A stretch of 64,000 nucleotides of DNA from Benzoatithermus flavus (GCF_037908215.1 NZ_JBBLZC010000011.1:99967-163966); one strand, 5' to 3'; counted from the stretch's first letter, positions 35,115 through 43,362 are shown. A program made the numbers and translations. Notes: generated from the letters alone by a model not told the origin.

Positions 35115-36392
35115 ATGGCGGCGGAAAGCTACAAGAGCCGGACCCTCGACGGGCACCGGCTCCACCCCGAGACGTTGATGATGGGCTACGGCTATGCGCC
35201 GGCCCTCTCGGAAGGGGCGCTGAAGCCGCCCGTGTTCCTGACCTCGACCTTCGTGTTCGAGAACGCGCAGCAGGGCAAGGACTTCTTCGACCTGACCGCG
35301 GGCCGCCGCCGGCCGCGGCCGGGCGAGAAGGTCGGGCTCGTCTATTCGCGCTTCAACAACCCGAACTTCGAGATCCTGGAGGACCGGCTCGCGGTCTGGG
35401 ACGAGGCCGAGCATTCGGCCGTGTTCGCGAGCGGGATGGCGGCGATCGCGACCCTGATGCTGGCCTTCCTGCGCCCCGGCGACACGATCCTGCACAGCCG
35501 CCCGCTCTACGGCGGCACCGAGACCCTGATCAGGAACCAGCTCACCCAGTTCGGGATCACGCCCGTGGGCTTCACCGACGGCACCGATCCGGCCCGGATC
35601 CGCGAGGCCGCGGCGGAGGCCCGGGCCAAGGGGCGGGTCGGGCTCGTGATGCTGGAGACACCGGCCAATCCCACGAACGGGCTGGTCGATCTCGCCGCCG
35701 TCGCCGAGGTGGCGGACGAGATCGGGAGAGCGCAGGGCCATCGGCCGCCGGTCGCGGTCGACAACACGCTCCTCGGCCCCATGTACCAGCAGCCGCTGAA
35801 GCACGGGGCGGACCTCGCCGTCTACTCGCTCACGAAGTACGCGGGCGGGCACAGCGACCTCGTCGCCGGCGGGATCAGCGGCCCGGAGGAGCTCGTCCAC
35901 AGGATCATCCTCCTGCGGGGCGCTCTCGGCACGCAGCTCGACCCGCATTCCTGCTGGATGCTCCTGCGCTCGCTCGAGACGCTCAAGATCCGGGCCGACC
36001 GCGCCAACGACAATGCGCGCCAGGTGGCCGAGTATCTGCGCCGCCACCCCAGGATCAGAGCCGTGCACTATCTCGGCTTCCTCGAGGACACGGACCCGAG
36101 GAAGGCCGTGTTCGAGCGGCAGTGCACGGCCGCGGGCTCGACCTTCTCGTTCGACATCGACGGCGGCGAGCCCGAGGCGTTCGCGTTCCTGGATCGGCTC
36201 AGGATCATGAAGCTCGCGGTGAGCCTGGGCGGCACCGAGACCCTGATCTCGCACCCGGCCTCGACCACGCATTCGGGGGTGCCGAAGTCCTTGCGCGAGG
36301 AGATCGGCCTCACCGACGCGCTGATCCGGATCTCGGTCGGAATCGAGAACCCGGCCGATCTGATCGCGGACCTGGAGCAGGCCCTGGCCTGA
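35115..36392 (+). CDS. Cystathionine gamma-synthase-family PLP enzyme
   Basis: 425-residue member of the Cys/Met metabolism PLP family. Clear features: VYSRFNNPNFEILEDRLAVW (phosphate-binding Tyr/Arg region), FASGMAAIATLML, LHSRPLYGGTETLI, LETPANPTNGLVDLA, AVDNTLLGPMYQQPLKHGAD, and the PLP lysine in YSLTKYAGGHSDLVAGG. The C-terminal LGGTETLISHPASTTHS is the substrate-carboxylate site. Whether it makes cystathionine or cleaves methionine or O-acetylhomoserine cannot be told. Good ribosome binding site AAGGAGCGGATC before ATG 35115. Confidence 0.92.
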   Translation: MAAESYKSRTLDGHRLHPETLMMGYGYAPALSEGALKPPVFLTSTFVFENAQQGKDFFDLTAGRRRPRPGEKVGLVYSRFNNPNFEILEDRLAVWDEAEHSAVFASGMAAIATLMLAFLRPGDTILHSRPLYGGTETLIRNQLTQFGITPVGFTDGTDPARIREAAAEARAKGRVGLVMLETPANPTNGLVDLAAVAEVADEIGRAQGHRPPVAVDNTLLGPMYQQPLKHGADLAVYSLTKYAGGHSDLVAGGISGPEELVHRIILLRGALGTQLDPHSCWMLLRSLETLKIRADRANDNARQVAEYLRRHPRIRAVHYLGFLEDTDPRKAVFERQCTAAGSTFSFDIDGGEPEAFAFLDRLRIMKLAVSLGGTETLISHPASTTHSGVPKSLREEIGLTDALIRISVGIENPADLIADLEQALA

Positions 36393-36484
36393 CGCCTCCC
36401 CGGCGGCCGGAACCGGCGCCGCGGCTGCCGGTTTGCCGCACCGGGGCTGCGGCGGAACGCAGTCCCGGAGGAGGATGAACGGAC

Positions 36485-36826
36485 ATGCGCAAGACGTTCC
36501 TCATCGCCATGACGCTCGCGCTCTTGGCCTCTGCCCCGGCCTGGGCCCAGCAGCAGGGCGCCACGACGCCGCCGACGGGCAAGCTCGGCACCGGCGAGAC
36601 CGGCGGGGCGCCGGGTGCCACGGCCGGGTCCGGCACCCAGGGCGGCCCCGCCCCGGACCAGACCGAGCCGGGCGGTGGGACGACCGCGGGCCAGGGCACG
36701 GCGGCACAGGCGGGCAAGACGGGCACGGGTGCTGCGGCCGGAGCGCCCGGCACGCCGGCGGCACCTGGCACCGAGGGCGGCTGCCCGCCCGGCAAGCAGC
36801 CCCAGCCGGGACGGACGAACTGCTGA
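36485..36826 (+). CDS. Low-complexity Gly/Thr/Pro-rich exported protein
   Basis: 113 residues. A signal peptide (MRKTFLIAMTLALLASAPAW, cleaved after AWA) is followed by about 90 residues made almost only of G, T, A, P and Q, ending GGCPPGKQPQPGRTNC with two cysteines. Start follows GGAGGAGGATGAACGGAC. No family is recognised; the ending CPPGKQP...NC resembles tails of small secreted alphaproteobacterial proteins. Likely a disordered envelope or matrix protein. Confidence 0.65.
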   Translation: MRKTFLIAMTLALLASAPAWAQQQGATTPPTGKLGTGETGGAPGATAGSGTQGGPAPDQTEPGGGTTAGQGTAAQAGKTGTGAAAGAPGTPAAPGTEGGCPPGKQPQPGRTNC

Positions 36827-36831
36827 GGCGA

Positions 36832-36875
36832 GCGGACGGCAACGGCGGCACCCCGGACAGGATGCCGCCGTCCGC
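36832..36875. terminator. Convergent hairpin
   Basis: GCGGACGGC (36832-36840) and GCCGTCCGC (36867-36875) form a perfect 9-bp stem between the convergent stops of the Gly-rich gene and the HlyD gene. An alternative pairing GGCGGCA/TGCCGCC lies inside. No U-tract. Confidence 0.5.
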
Positions 36876-36890
36876 TGCGAGGGTGGGCCG

Positions 36891-38276
36891 TCAGCGCTCG
36901 CGAAACGCGCGCCGCAGCACGTCGTAGAACGGGCGCAGCAGGTAATCGAGCAAGGTGCGCTCGCCGGTGAGGATCATCACCTCCGCCGGCATGCCGCTGA
37001 GCAGCGCCACCTCGCCGTCGAGGGCGGCGAGCTCCGCGCGGTCGACCTGTACCTGCGCCTCGAAGTAGGGCTTGCCGGTGCGCTGGTCGGTCAGCCGGTC
37101 GGCCGAGACCTCGCGCACCGTGCCGTGCACGATCGGCAGGTTGCGCTGCGGGTAGGCGGTCAGCACCACGCGGGCCGGCAGGCCGCGCCGGACGTCCTTG
37201 ATGTCCCTGGGATCGAGCTTCGCCGCGATCAGAAGCTCGGCTTGGCTCGGCACGAGATCGAGGATCGGCTCGCCCGGCTTCAGCACGCCGCCCACGGTCG
37301 TGGTCTTGAGATCGACCACCCGGCCGTCGACCGGGGCGCGCACCACCGTCCGTGCCAGCGCGTCCTCGCTCGAGGGCAGCCGGTTGCGGATCTCGTCGAG
37401 GCGCTTTCTGGCATCGTCGAGATCGGCGTTGACCTGCCGGCGGTCCTCCTGCTCGGCGGTGAGGTTCTCGAGCCGGGCCTGGCCGATCGTCTCGAGGTTG
37501 GCGGCGATCCGGCCGCGCAGGCCGGCCTGCTCGCCTTCGATGCCCGCCTTGCTGCGCTGGAGTGCCAGCAGCCGCGGCCTGCGCTCGAGGCCCTTCGCCA
37601 GGAGGGCCTGCACGCTTTCGATCTCGGTCGCGATGAGCTCGAGCTGGGTGCCTTGCGCTGCGATCTGCTTCTCGAGGCTGGCGTTCTCCGCCTCGAGCTG
37701 GGCGATGCGCTGGTTCGTGATCCAGCGCCGGCCCGCGCGGACGGCATGGTGCGCCGCGAACAGCTCGCGTTGCGTGGCGACGATGCGCGCGACCTCGGGA
37801 TCGGCCGCTTCCACCTCGAGCGCCGCCGGAAAGACCGGCCGCTCGGCGTCGCCCTGCTCGGCCTCGAGCCGGGCGACGGTGGCGAGGAGAGCGAGGTACT
37901 GCCCCTTGAGGACCCCGTGCTCGGCACGGGCGCGGATGTCCTCGAGGGTCACGAGCGGATCGCCGGCGCGGACCGCGCCGCCCTCGCGCACGTGGATCGC
38001 GCGGACGATCCCGCCTTCGAGGTGCTGGATCGTCTTGCGCTTGCCCTCGGGGCCGACCACGCCGGGGGCGACGGCGGCGCTGGCGAGCGGCGCCAGCCAG
38101 GCCCAGGTGCCGCCTCCGCCGAAGAACAGGAGCACCACGAGCCAGCCGGCGAGGTGCTGCCGCCGGGTCGCCGCGCGCAGGCCGGCGGCGAGCCGGCAGG
38201 TGCCGCCCGTGCCGGGGCTGCGGGCGAGGAGGCCGCCGGGAGCCGCAGGCGCGAGGGACCGGGTCGCGAACGTCAT
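36891..38276 (-). CDS. Type I secretion periplasmic adaptor (HlyD/PrtE family)
   Basis: 461 residues: a cytoplasmic N-terminus, one membrane helix (HLAGWLVVLLFFGGGGTWAW), a lipoyl-like half (APGVVGPEGKRKTIQHLEGG, IVRAIHVREG), a long coiled coil (about 140-330), and a beta-barrel region with the second lipoyl half (VRAPVDGRVVDLKTTTVGGV). PSQAELLIAAKLDPRDIKDV and the C-terminal LSGMPAEVMILTGERTLLDY are HlyD-family signatures. It bridges the ABC transporter to an outer-membrane TolC-like channel, which is not encoded here. Its ATG overlaps the ABC stop by 4 bp. Confidence 0.94.
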   Translation of the reverse strand: MTFATRSLAPAAPGGLLARSPGTGGTCRLAAGLRAATRRQHLAGWLVVLLFFGGGGTWAWLAPLASAAVAPGVVGPEGKRKTIQHLEGGIVRAIHVREGGAVRAGDPLVTLEDIRARAEHGVLKGQYLALLATVARLEAEQGDAERPVFPAALEVEAADPEVARIVATQRELFAAHHAVRAGRRWITNQRIAQLEAENASLEKQIAAQGTQLELIATEIESVQALLAKGLERRPRLLALQRSKAGIEGEQAGLRGRIAANLETIGQARLENLTAEQEDRRQVNADLDDARKRLDEIRNRLPSSEDALARTVVRAPVDGRVVDLKTTTVGGVLKPGEPILDLVPSQAELLIAAKLDPRDIKDVRRGLPARVVLTAYPQRNLPIVHGTVREVSADRLTDQRTGKPYFEAQVQVDRAELAALDGEVALLSGMPAEVMILTGERTLLDYLLRPFYDVLRRAFRER

Positions 38277-40135
38277 GGCTGCTCTCCTGCCGGCGGCATC
38301 GCGGCTGCCGCCCGCTTGGGCTGGGGTTCGGGATCGGGTCGCGCCTCCGGCATGGGCACGACGTTGCGCCGCGGCGCTGCCATGAGCCTCGCCTGCACCT
38401 CGTCGCGCGGCCCGAACGCCGCCACGCGGCCCTGGCACAGGAGCAGCAGCCGGTCCACGCCGCGCAGCATGGCCGGATGGTGGGTGATCACGACGACGGC
38501 CGCACCGCGCTCCTGCAAGGCGCGGATCGTGTGCTGGAGGCGCTGCAGCCCGGCGGCGTCGGCGTGCGAGTCCGGCTCGTCGAGGACGACCAGCGCCGGA
38601 TCACCGTAGACGGCGCGGCCGAGCGCGATCCGCTGCTGCTCGCCGCCGGAGAGGCGATGGCCTTGCGGCCCGAGCACGGTTTCGTAGCCCTTGGGCAGGC
38701 GCAGGATCAGCTCGTGCGCCCCGGCCAGCTCGGCGGCCTTGAGCACCGCCTCCTGGTCGGGGGCGGCCATCCGCGCGATGTTCTCGGCGCAAGAGGCGCG
38801 GAACAGGCTCGGATATTGCGGCAGGTAGCCGATGTGGCGGCCGAGCTCGTCGTCGTTCCACTGCTCGAAGGCGGCATGGTCGAGGCGGATGGTGCCACGG
38901 CGCGGCGACCAGGCGCCGACCAGAAGATGACCCAGGGTCGACTTGCCCGCACCGGACGGCCCGATGACGCCTAGCACCTCGCCGGGAGCGAGCGTGAAGG
39001 AGATGTCGTGCAGCAGCGGTAGCTCCGCACCCGGCGGCACGTAGCCGACCCCCTCGACCACCAGCCGCCCCTGTGGCCGCGGCAGGCGCTGGCGCGGCGG
39101 CCGCGCCGGTGCCCGACGGAACAGGTCCTGGAGCATCTTGTGGCCGGCGCGGGCGGCGACGAACGCCTTCCAGGCCGGCAGCGCCCGGTCGATCGGCGCC
39201 AGAGCGCGGGCGAGCAGGATCGAGGCCGCGATCATCCCGCCCGAGGTCAGCGCGCGGTCGGTGACGAGCCAGGCGCCGAGCGCCATGACGCCGAGCTGCA
39301 GCGCCGAGCGCAGCGCCTGGACGAGGCTCATGATGGCCGCCCCGCGATCGCTCACGCCGATGGCGAGAGCCCCGGCCGCGTCCTGGGCCGTGCGCCAGCG
39401 GCGCAGGAGGGCGGTGCGCATGCCCATGGCGGCGGTGGGCTCGGCCAGGCCCTCGGCCTCCTCGGCCAGACGCTGGGTATGCCGGGCCGCCGCCGCTGCG
39501 GCTTCGCTGCCGGCCCGGGTCAGGGCCTCGTTGGCGAGCGCGCAGGCGAGGAGCAGGCAGGCGGCGGCCAGCGAGAACAGGCCGAGCAGGGGATGCATGA
39601 GGGCGATGGCGAGGAGGAAGACCGGCGTCCAGGGTAGATCCAGGAACGCCACCACGCCTTCGCTGGCGAAGAACTGCTTGATGTCCGAAAGCGCGCGCGC
39701 TGCCGCCCCGCGCTCGCGGGTCTGGCCCTGGAGCTTGAGGCCGACCGCGGCGTCGATCGCCGGGGCGCCGAGCTCGCGCTCGAGCCAGTCGCCGATCCGC
39801 ACGAGGAGCTTGCGGCGGATCCCGCTCAGGAGGCCCATGACGGCGAGCGCTGCCACGGCGACGAGGGTGAGGAGCAGGAGGGTCTCGTGCGAGCCGCTGG
39901 AGAGGACCCGGTCGAAGAGCTGCATCGAGTAGAGCGAGCTCACCAGGGTCAAAAGGTTGATGAACAGGCTGAAGGCGCCGACCGACCAGAGCTCGCGGCG
40001 GACGGCGGCGCCCGCCTTCTGCAGCAGGTCGGTGGTGCTCGCGGGCCGCAGCACGGCGCGATCCGCCTCGTCGGCGACCGCAGCCGGCGGGCGCCGGTCC
40101 GGCATGGGTCTCGTGTCCACGACGGCATCCGTCAT
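38273..40135 (-). CDS. Type I secretion ABC transporter (PrtD-type permease-ATPase)
   Basis: 620 residues with an N-terminal six-helix permease (about 45-320) and a C-terminal ATPase. It begins the fold with LWSVGAFSLFINLLTLVSSL and YSMQLFDRVLSSGSHETLLL, typical of PrtD/AprD-type exporters; no C39 peptidase domain is present. ATPase motifs: GPSGAGKST (Walker A), YLPQYPSLFRASCAENIARM (Q-loop), LSGGEQQRIALGRA (signature), LVVLDEPDSHAD (Walker B), VVVITHHP (switch His). It should export proteins with C-terminal, uncleaved signals. The nearest candidate substrate is the PPC-domain protein directly upstream on the same strand. Confidence 0.95.
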   Translation of the reverse strand: MTDAVVDTRPMPDRRPPAAVADEADRAVLRPASTTDLLQKAGAAVRRELWSVGAFSLFINLLTLVSSLYSMQLFDRVLSSGSHETLLLLTLVAVAALAVMGLLSGIRRKLLVRIGDWLERELGAPAIDAAVGLKLQGQTRERGAAARALSDIKQFFASEGVVAFLDLPWTPVFLLAIALMHPLLGLFSLAAACLLLACALANEALTRAGSEAAAAAARHTQRLAEEAEGLAEPTAAMGMRTALLRRWRTAQDAAGALAIGVSDRGAAIMSLVQALRSALQLGVMALGAWLVTDRALTSGGMIAASILLARALAPIDRALPAWKAFVAARAGHKMLQDLFRRAPARPPRQRLPRPQGRLVVEGVGYVPPGAELPLLHDISFTLAPGEVLGVIGPSGAGKSTLGHLLVGAWSPRRGTIRLDHAAFEQWNDDELGRHIGYLPQYPSLFRASCAENIARMAAPDQEAVLKAAELAGAHELILRLPKGYETVLGPQGHRLSGGEQQRIALGRAVYGDPALVVLDEPDSHADAAGLQRLQHTIRALQERGAAVVVITHHPAMLRGVDRLLLLCQGRVAAFGPRDEVQARLMAAPRRNVVPMPEARPDPEPQPKRAAAAMPPAGEQP

Positions 40136-40314
40136 CGCGGCTGTCTTTCGGGCAGAGAGGGTGTGGAGGGCAGGGGGCGAGCGCGGCCATCAGGCGGAGC
40201 CGGACGAATGGTCCCGATCGAAACCGGTCGCCGTCGGTGCGGCGACATGGATCAGGCTCGGTCTGCCTTCGGCGCAAAGCCCTGCCCGGTCGCTGGGGGC
40301 GGATTTGGCGTGAT

Positions 40315-40346
40315 GGGGAAGAGCGCCCTGCAGGACGCTCTTCCCC
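40315..40346. terminator. Strong hairpin between the PPC gene and the T1SS genes
   Basis: GGGGAAGAGCG (40315-40325) and CGCTCTTCCCC (40336-40346) form a perfect 11-bp stem; the 10-nt loop itself contains CCTGCAGG. It begins 9 bp after the PPC stop. No U-tract follows on the minus strand. It may partly terminate or protect the 3' end of the PPC message so the small substrate is made in excess over its exporter. Confidence 0.65.
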
Positions 40347-40354
40347 GCTGGCGA

Positions 40355-40666
40355 TCAGGCGATCGCCGTCACGAGATCGTAGTGGCCGGTATCGTTGGCG
40401 AAGCCGGCGACCACGAGAGTGTAAGTGCCGCTGGATGTGGCCAGGAAGTCGAGGTGCGAATCGAACCCGCCGCCGCCATCATCGTCGAACGCCACCGCCG
40501 TGCCGAACGGGTCGCGAATGGTCAGGGTCGGGTCGAGGCCGTCCCCATCGACGTCGAAGCTGTAGGCCTGCCCGGCCGTGAGGCGTATGCCGTACGTGTC
40601 CACGTCTCCGGCAGGATTGATGTCACTGGAAGCCGTCTGACCAACGGAGATCCGGAACTCTGGCAT
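40355..40666 (-). CDS. Stand-alone PPC-domain protein, candidate type I secretion substrate
   Basis: 103 residues, one bacterial pre-peptidase C-terminal (PPC) domain and nothing else: DINPAGDVDTYGIRLTAGQA, YSFDVDGDGLDPTLTIRDPF, GTAVAFDDDGGGGFDSHLDF, then SGTYTLVVAGFANDTGHYDL. There is no signal peptide, and the C-terminus YDLVTAIA is acidic-hydrophobic as in type I signals. Two ATGs lie at 40672 and 40666; AAGGGAG is 1 nt from the first but 7 nt from the second, so 40666 is chosen. PPC domains are usually tails of larger secreted enzymes, so a free domain upstream of an ABC/HlyD pair is unusual. Export by that pair is inference. Confidence 0.82.
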   Translation of the reverse strand: MPEFRISVGQTASSDINPAGDVDTYGIRLTAGQAYSFDVDGDGLDPTLTIRDPFGTAVAFDDDGGGGFDSHLDFLATSSGTYTLVVAGFANDTGHYDLVTAIA

Positions 40667-40682
40667 AATCATACTCCCTTTT

Positions 40683-40719
40683 GCGCAAACCCGAACAGGA
40701 TGTTCGGATCAAATTGCGC
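40683..40719 (-). promoter_or_regulatory. Stem-loop in the PPC mRNA leader
   Basis: On the minus strand CCGAACA (40707-40701) and TGTTCGG (40697-40691) pair with a TCC loop; outer GCGCAA (40719-40714) and TTGCGC (40688-40683) extend the fold across a bulge. The structure ends a few bases before the ribosome binding site AAGGGAG, so it may modulate translation or mRNA stability. Confidence 0.5.
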
Positions 40720-40748
40720 GTTTCTTGTACTCGAAGACAGATGTCGCC

Positions 40749-40768
40749 GCTGTGAACCGCTTCACAGC
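40749..40768. promoter_or_regulatory. Crp-type operator, perfect TGTGA-N6-TCACA
   Basis: GCTGTGAACCGCTTCACAGC is an 8-bp inverted repeat whose core is the exact Crp consensus TGTGA (40751-40755), six bases, TCACA (40762-40766). The centre (40758.5) is 92 bp before the PPC start and about 263 bp before the TpsA start. A weak minus-strand -10, TACAAG at 40729-40724, would place transcription start near 40717, giving a class II (-41.5) arrangement. The Crp-family gene at 43363 has a matching R-E-x-V-N-K recognition helix. Confidence 0.75.
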
Positions 40769-41021
40769 TCGATCGAAATCTTGCTCCGTCTGTCGGAAAG
40801 GGAACAGGACACCACTGCCATCTGCCGGCCGAGCGTCGGATGCCGCATTCTTCCGCTCGATTCTCTTTCGAGGGTCGAAGCACCGGCAATCTCCGACCTC
40901 TCGGCTTCATCCCATGCCGTCAAGAGGGCGCGGCGGTCGCTGCGGCAAGGATGGGGGTGCTTGCTCTCGCGGGAGCGGCGGGAGAGAATGCTTGCCCCGA
41001 TCACGGGCCGAAGAGGATGCG

Positions 41022-43250
41022 ATGGCACGGCAGGGCGGCTACCGCCGGCTCGTCGGGCTCGCGCTGGGCACGCTGCTGTGGCCGGTCGCGGGCGCGGCCG
41101 AGGTGGCGACCGACGGCACGCTCGGGCCCAGGCTGCGCCTTGCCGGCCCGGAGGTGACGATCCCCGCCCGGCTCGGCCGGATCCGCGGCAAAAACCTGTT
41201 CCACAGCTTCGCCCGCTTCGGGGTCGAAGAGGGGCAGCGGGTCACCTTCACCGGGCCTTCGGGGCTCAGGAACATCATCGGCCGGGTCACCGGCGGCGCG
41301 GCGTCGGTGATCGACGGCACGCTGGCCTCGGCGGTGCCCGGCGCCGATCTGTGGCTGCTCAATCCCGCGGGCATCCTGTTCGGCCCCGATGCCCGGCTGG
41401 CGGTGCAGGGCTCGTTCCATGCCAGCACCGCCGACGAGCTGCGCTTTGCCGACGGGGCGGTGTTCAGCGCGCGTGCGCCGGGCGGGAGCGTGCTCTCGGT
41501 GGCGGCGCCACAGGCGTTCGGGTTTCTGGGTGCGAGGCCGGCGCCGGTCACGGTCGACCGGAGCGTGCTCGCCGTGCCGCAAGGCCAGGCGCTCTCGCTC
41601 ACGGGCGGCGACGTCACGATCCGGGGCGAGGGGGTGGTGAGCGACCTGGACCCGAGCGACGACTTTCCCGACGGCCTCGCCGACACCGCGGGGACAGTAC
41701 GGGCGCGGGCGGGACGGATCACGCTGGCGGCATTGGGGGGTGCCGGGGCGGTGGCGGTGGCGAGCGGGGCAGCGGTGGGCGCGGTCTCGGGGGCGATCGT
41801 GCTGGGCGGTGCGGCAGCGGTGGTGGCGAGCGGCGACGGCGGCGGCACGATCCGCATTCGTGGCGGCCGGCTGGAGCTGGCCGAGCAGGCGCTGGTGAAC
41901 GCCGACAATCTCGGTGTCACGCCGCCACGGGGCGGCATCGACATCGCTGCCGGGGAGGTCGCGATCTTGGACCGCGGCACCCAGATCGCCAGCCGCAGCC
42001 GCGGCGCCGGTGATGCAGGAAACCTGACGGTCAGGGCCGAGGAGCGGCTGTTCATGGAAGGGGGCGGCATCGCTGCTGGCTCGTTCGGCAGCGGCGCTGC
42101 GGGCGATATCGTCGTGCAGGCGAGGTCGATGGAGCTGCGCGGCCGCACCGGCATCAGCAGCAACGCCCGCAGCACCGGTCCGGCAGGGGACGTGCGCGTC
42201 GAGGCGGACGAGCTGCGCATGGTCGGCACCGGGGCCAGAGGGTTGCTGCCGTTCATCTCCAGCGAGGCCATCAGGGGATCGAGCGGCAACGCCGGGACCG
42301 TGACGGTCGAGGTCACGGATGCGCTGGCGCTCCTCGATAGCGCTCGCATCGCCACCAGCACCTTCGGGCCGGGCGAGGCCGGAACCATCGCCGTCACGGC
42401 CGGGAGCCTCCTGATCGCGGGCGACAACCCGCGGGTCTATACCGGCATCAACAGCCGCAACGACGTGTACGGCACCGGTCAGGGCGGCACGGTCACGGTG
42501 CGCGTCGCGGGTCGGGCCGAGATCAGCGGCAGGGGCAGCGCGATCACCACGAGCACCTTGTCGGGCGGGAGAGCCGGAGACGTGCATGTCTCCGCCGGAC
42601 GGCTGCATCTCGGGGATCACGGTGAGATCAGTTCGTCGGGAACGTCCGGACCGGCCGGAAACGTGCTCGTGACCGCCGGCACGCTCGAGCTCGATCATGC
42701 CCGCCTGCTGGTGGAGGGCCGGGGTGCGAATGGCGGCCGCATCGCCGTCGACGCGGCCGAGCTGATCGATCTCGACGGGTCGGAGATAGTCTCGGACGGC
42801 GACCGGCCCGAGCCGGGATCGAGCATCATCCGACTCACCGCGCCGCTGGTCACGATCAACGGCAGTCGGGTCACCTCTCTTGCCGGAGGGCGGCCATCGA
42901 GTGGCAGCGGCGAGGTCGGCATCTTCGGCGGCGCGACCGTGATCTCGTCCGACAGCTTCGTCGCGGCGAGCTCGGCGGTGACGGTGAGTGGGCTCGAGAG
43001 CGAGGTCGGCTCGCGGCTGGCGGCGCCGCAGGGGGTGTTCCTGAATGCCGGCGAGCTGCTGCGGGCGAGCTGCGCCGCGCGGCGGACGGCCGCGGCCAGC
43101 AGCTTCACGGCGATGGGCCGCGGCGGGCTGCCGCGCGATCCGGCGGCAGCGCTCCCCGGCGCTCATGCCCGGGCCGCGGCAACCGGCCGGGCCGGGCCGG
43201 TGCTCGCCGCCCGCTTCGCCGAGGGCTGCAGGGCGGAGCCGGGCGGTTGA
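41022..43250 (+). CDS. Two-partner secretion exoprotein (TpsA), filamentous-hemagglutinin N-terminal domain
   Basis: 742 residues. Signal peptide MARQGGYRRLVGLALGTLLW, cleaved near GAAE. The TPS domain (about 28-260) follows, with LGRIRGKNLFHSFARFGVEE, VTGGAASVIDGTLASAVPGA and LLNPAGILFGPDARL (NPAGI at 114-118, the variant of the NPNGI motif that engages TpsB). The remainder is a right-handed beta-helix rich in G, A and T repeats, ending with a conserved-looking tail ASCAARRTAAASSFTAMGRG then GLPRDPAAAL, as in the cyanobacterial-type short exoproteins. ATG 41022 follows GAGGATGCG. Its likely transporter is TpsB at 48966. No enzymatic domain; adhesion or matrix role is likely. Confidence 0.9.
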   Translation: MARQGGYRRLVGLALGTLLWPVAGAAEVATDGTLGPRLRLAGPEVTIPARLGRIRGKNLFHSFARFGVEEGQRVTFTGPSGLRNIIGRVTGGAASVIDGTLASAVPGADLWLLNPAGILFGPDARLAVQGSFHASTADELRFADGAVFSARAPGGSVLSVAAPQAFGFLGARPAPVTVDRSVLAVPQGQALSLTGGDVTIRGEGVVSDLDPSDDFPDGLADTAGTVRARAGRITLAALGGAGAVAVASGAAVGAVSGAIVLGGAAAVVASGDGGGTIRIRGGRLELAEQALVNADNLGVTPPRGGIDIAAGEVAILDRGTQIASRSRGAGDAGNLTVRAEERLFMEGGGIAAGSFGSGAAGDIVVQARSMELRGRTGISSNARSTGPAGDVRVEADELRMVGTGARGLLPFISSEAIRGSSGNAGTVTVEVTDALALLDSARIATSTFGPGEAGTIAVTAGSLLIAGDNPRVYTGINSRNDVYGTGQGGTVTVRVAGRAEISGRGSAITTSTLSGGRAGDVHVSAGRLHLGDHGEISSSGTSGPAGNVLVTAGTLELDHARLLVEGRGANGGRIAVDAAELIDLDGSEIVSDGDRPEPGSSIIRLTAPLVTINGSRVTSLAGGRPSSGSGEVGIFGGATVISSDSFVAASSAVTVSGLESEVGSRLAAPQGVFLNAGELLRASCAARRTAAASSFTAMGRGGLPRDPAAALPGAHARAAATGRAGPVLAARFAEGCRAEPGG

Positions 43251-43304
43251 AGCGCTCTTGCCGCGAACGCGAGGGCATGGCCGAAGAGGCCTCGGAGATC
43301 GGCC

Positions 43305-43333
43305 TTGAGCGGCGCGGCCGTTGCGAGGATAAT
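43305..43333 (+). promoter_or_regulatory. Sigma70-like promoter of the Crp-CHAT-CHASE2-DUF928 operon, with dyad over -10
   Basis: TTGAGC (43305-43310), a 17-bp spacer and GATAAT (43328-43333) form a near-consensus promoter 30 bp before the Crp start. An imperfect dyad, CGAGGATAATTCTCG (43324-43338), overlaps the -10 box and could be an autoregulatory operator. Confidence 0.65.
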
Positions 43334-43362
43334 TCTCGTTCCTCGCGAAATCGGCCAAGAGA

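Larger units (their letters stand above)
40667..41021. other. Divergent control region of the PPC-T1SS and TpsA genes
   Basis: 355-bp spacer between divergent genes, AT-richer near the PPC end. It contains a Crp-type site (40749-40768) and a leader stem-loop next to the PPC ribosome binding site. A plus-strand promoter for TpsA could not be pinpointed. Confidence 0.7.

Noticed and set aside
40681..40688. TTGCGCAA palindrome as an independent operator
   Set aside because: Its arms are better explained as the outer stem of the PPC leader hairpin; an 8-bp palindrome alone is weak evidence.
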